NCBI RefSeq assembly: GCF_024347295.1
Contig: NZ_AP025458.1
Coordinates: 1,550,001-1,614,000, forward strand
Reading direction: 5' to 3'
DNA: 64,000 nt
Source: Vibrio artabrorum
GTDB lineage: Bacteria; Pseudomonadota; Gammaproteobacteria; Enterobacterales; Vibrionaceae
Shown piece by piece: positions 63,687-64,000 of this stretch (position 1 is its first letter; every line of letters starts with the position of its first letter). The notes under the pieces are model-generated. The model had not been told where the DNA came from. It was given only the letters and a program-made list of their open reading frames with translations, and did no database searches. A program made the position numbers and the translations under genes.

Positions 63687-64000
63687 TTAGTTGATATTCA
63701 ACTGCTCTAGTTTCTGCGTATAACCACAATTTTTATCTGCATTTTTTCTATATGTCGAACAACTCCAGAACTGACCGTACTTCCCATTTCTTAGCTTCAT
63801 CTCACTTCCACAACGCTTGCAGAGAGGGCGAATGTCGCCACACTCTTCGTTGATGCACTCCTGAAAGCCAGGCTTAGTTGTACTGCTCATTGGGCTGCCA
63901 CACTGGCTACAAGGGGTTTCTTTGTGCTTACAACGAGGATAGAACGAACAAGACAAGAACTTACCGTAGCGACTAACGCGCTCTTTCAATATTCCTGTTT
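63687..64000 (-). CDS. Topoisomerase-type C4 zinc-ribbon protein, C-terminal part
   Basis: The frame is open to the right edge, so the N-terminus is missing; 104 residues are visible. It has two or three C4 zinc ribbons of the topoisomerase I tail type: SRYGKFLSCSFYPRCKHKE, CSQCGSPMSS with CINEECGDIRP, and CKRCGSEMKLRNGKYGQFWS followed by CSTYRKNADKNC. Such ribbons bind single-stranded DNA and occur at the ends of topoisomerases, restriction enzymes of the Mrr type and some helicases. Which one this is cannot be told. It lies 55 bases upstream of the sigma-54 activator on the same strand and may be in the same operon. Confidence 0.7.
   Translation of the reverse strand, partial: TGILKERVSRYGKFLSCSFYPRCKHKETPCSQCGSPMSSTTKPGFQECINEECGDIRPLCKRCGSEMKLRNGKYGQFWSCSTYRKNADKNCGYTQKLEQLNIN

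Noticed and set aside
1..64000. CRISPR arrays, tRNA or rRNA genes, complete insertion sequences
   Set aside because: None seen: no regular spaced repeats, no cloverleaf candidates and no intact transposase frame.

Overview
The window comes from a gammaproteobacterium of the Vibrio type. The evidence is a NorM/VcmA-like MATE pump, a small ATP-dependent DNA ligase with a signal peptide, and above all an exopolysaccharide locus whose gene order and promoter layout match the symbiosis polysaccharide (syp) locus known from Vibrio fischeri. The left half (1-31 kb) looks like ordinary, if partly accessory, chromosome. The right half (31-64 kb) is a dense defence island transcribed entirely from the minus strand.

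Region 1 (1-1.9 kb): the end of norM and a convergent periplasmic-type DNA ligase. Region 2 (2-18 kb): a syp-like locus with sypA (STAS), sypB (OmpA lipoprotein), sypC (export, SLBB), sypD (CpsD-like ATPase), a stand-alone Hpt protein, sypG (sigma-54 response regulator), sypH, sypL, sypM, sypN, sypO, sypP, sypQ and sypR. Four sigma-54-type promoters (before sypA, sypL, sypM and sypP) each have a SypG-box-like sequence nearby. No gene resembles sypE, a full sypF kinase, sypI, sypJ or sypK. The simplest reading is a phosphorelay that enters at the lone Hpt protein and activates SypG.

Region 3 (18-22 kb): a small membrane protein and an arginine-type ABC importer (artP, artI/J, artQ, artM). Region 4 (22-26 kb): a putative Fur-controlled iron operon of P19, free cupredoxin, FTR1 permease, EfeO M75 domain and EfeB DyP peroxidase. 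An 18-bp perfect inverted repeat precedes it. Region 5 (26.7-31 kb): a tricorn-type protease and a D-cysteine desulfhydrase-like enzyme.

Region 6 (31-64 kb, minus strand): mcrB-mcrC; a scar in which the start of an hsdM is fused to the end of an hsdR; two SF1 helicases; a HEPN protein with RavA-like and ViaA-like proteins; a PLD-like protein with an AAA (DUF3696-like) ATPase; a Druantia type III-like pair (2107-aa DUF1998 helicase and 1102-aa partner); a complete type I restriction-modification operon hsdR-hsdM-hsdS; a CARF-like sigma-54 activator directly upstream of hsdR; and a truncated topoisomerase-type zinc-ribbon protein at the right edge. A good sigma-54 promoter lies between the activator and hsdR, so this restriction system appears to be switched on by a ligand-sensing activator. 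That, and the RavA-ViaA-HEPN module, are the most interesting points. All function calls rest on reading motifs by eye; no database search was possible.
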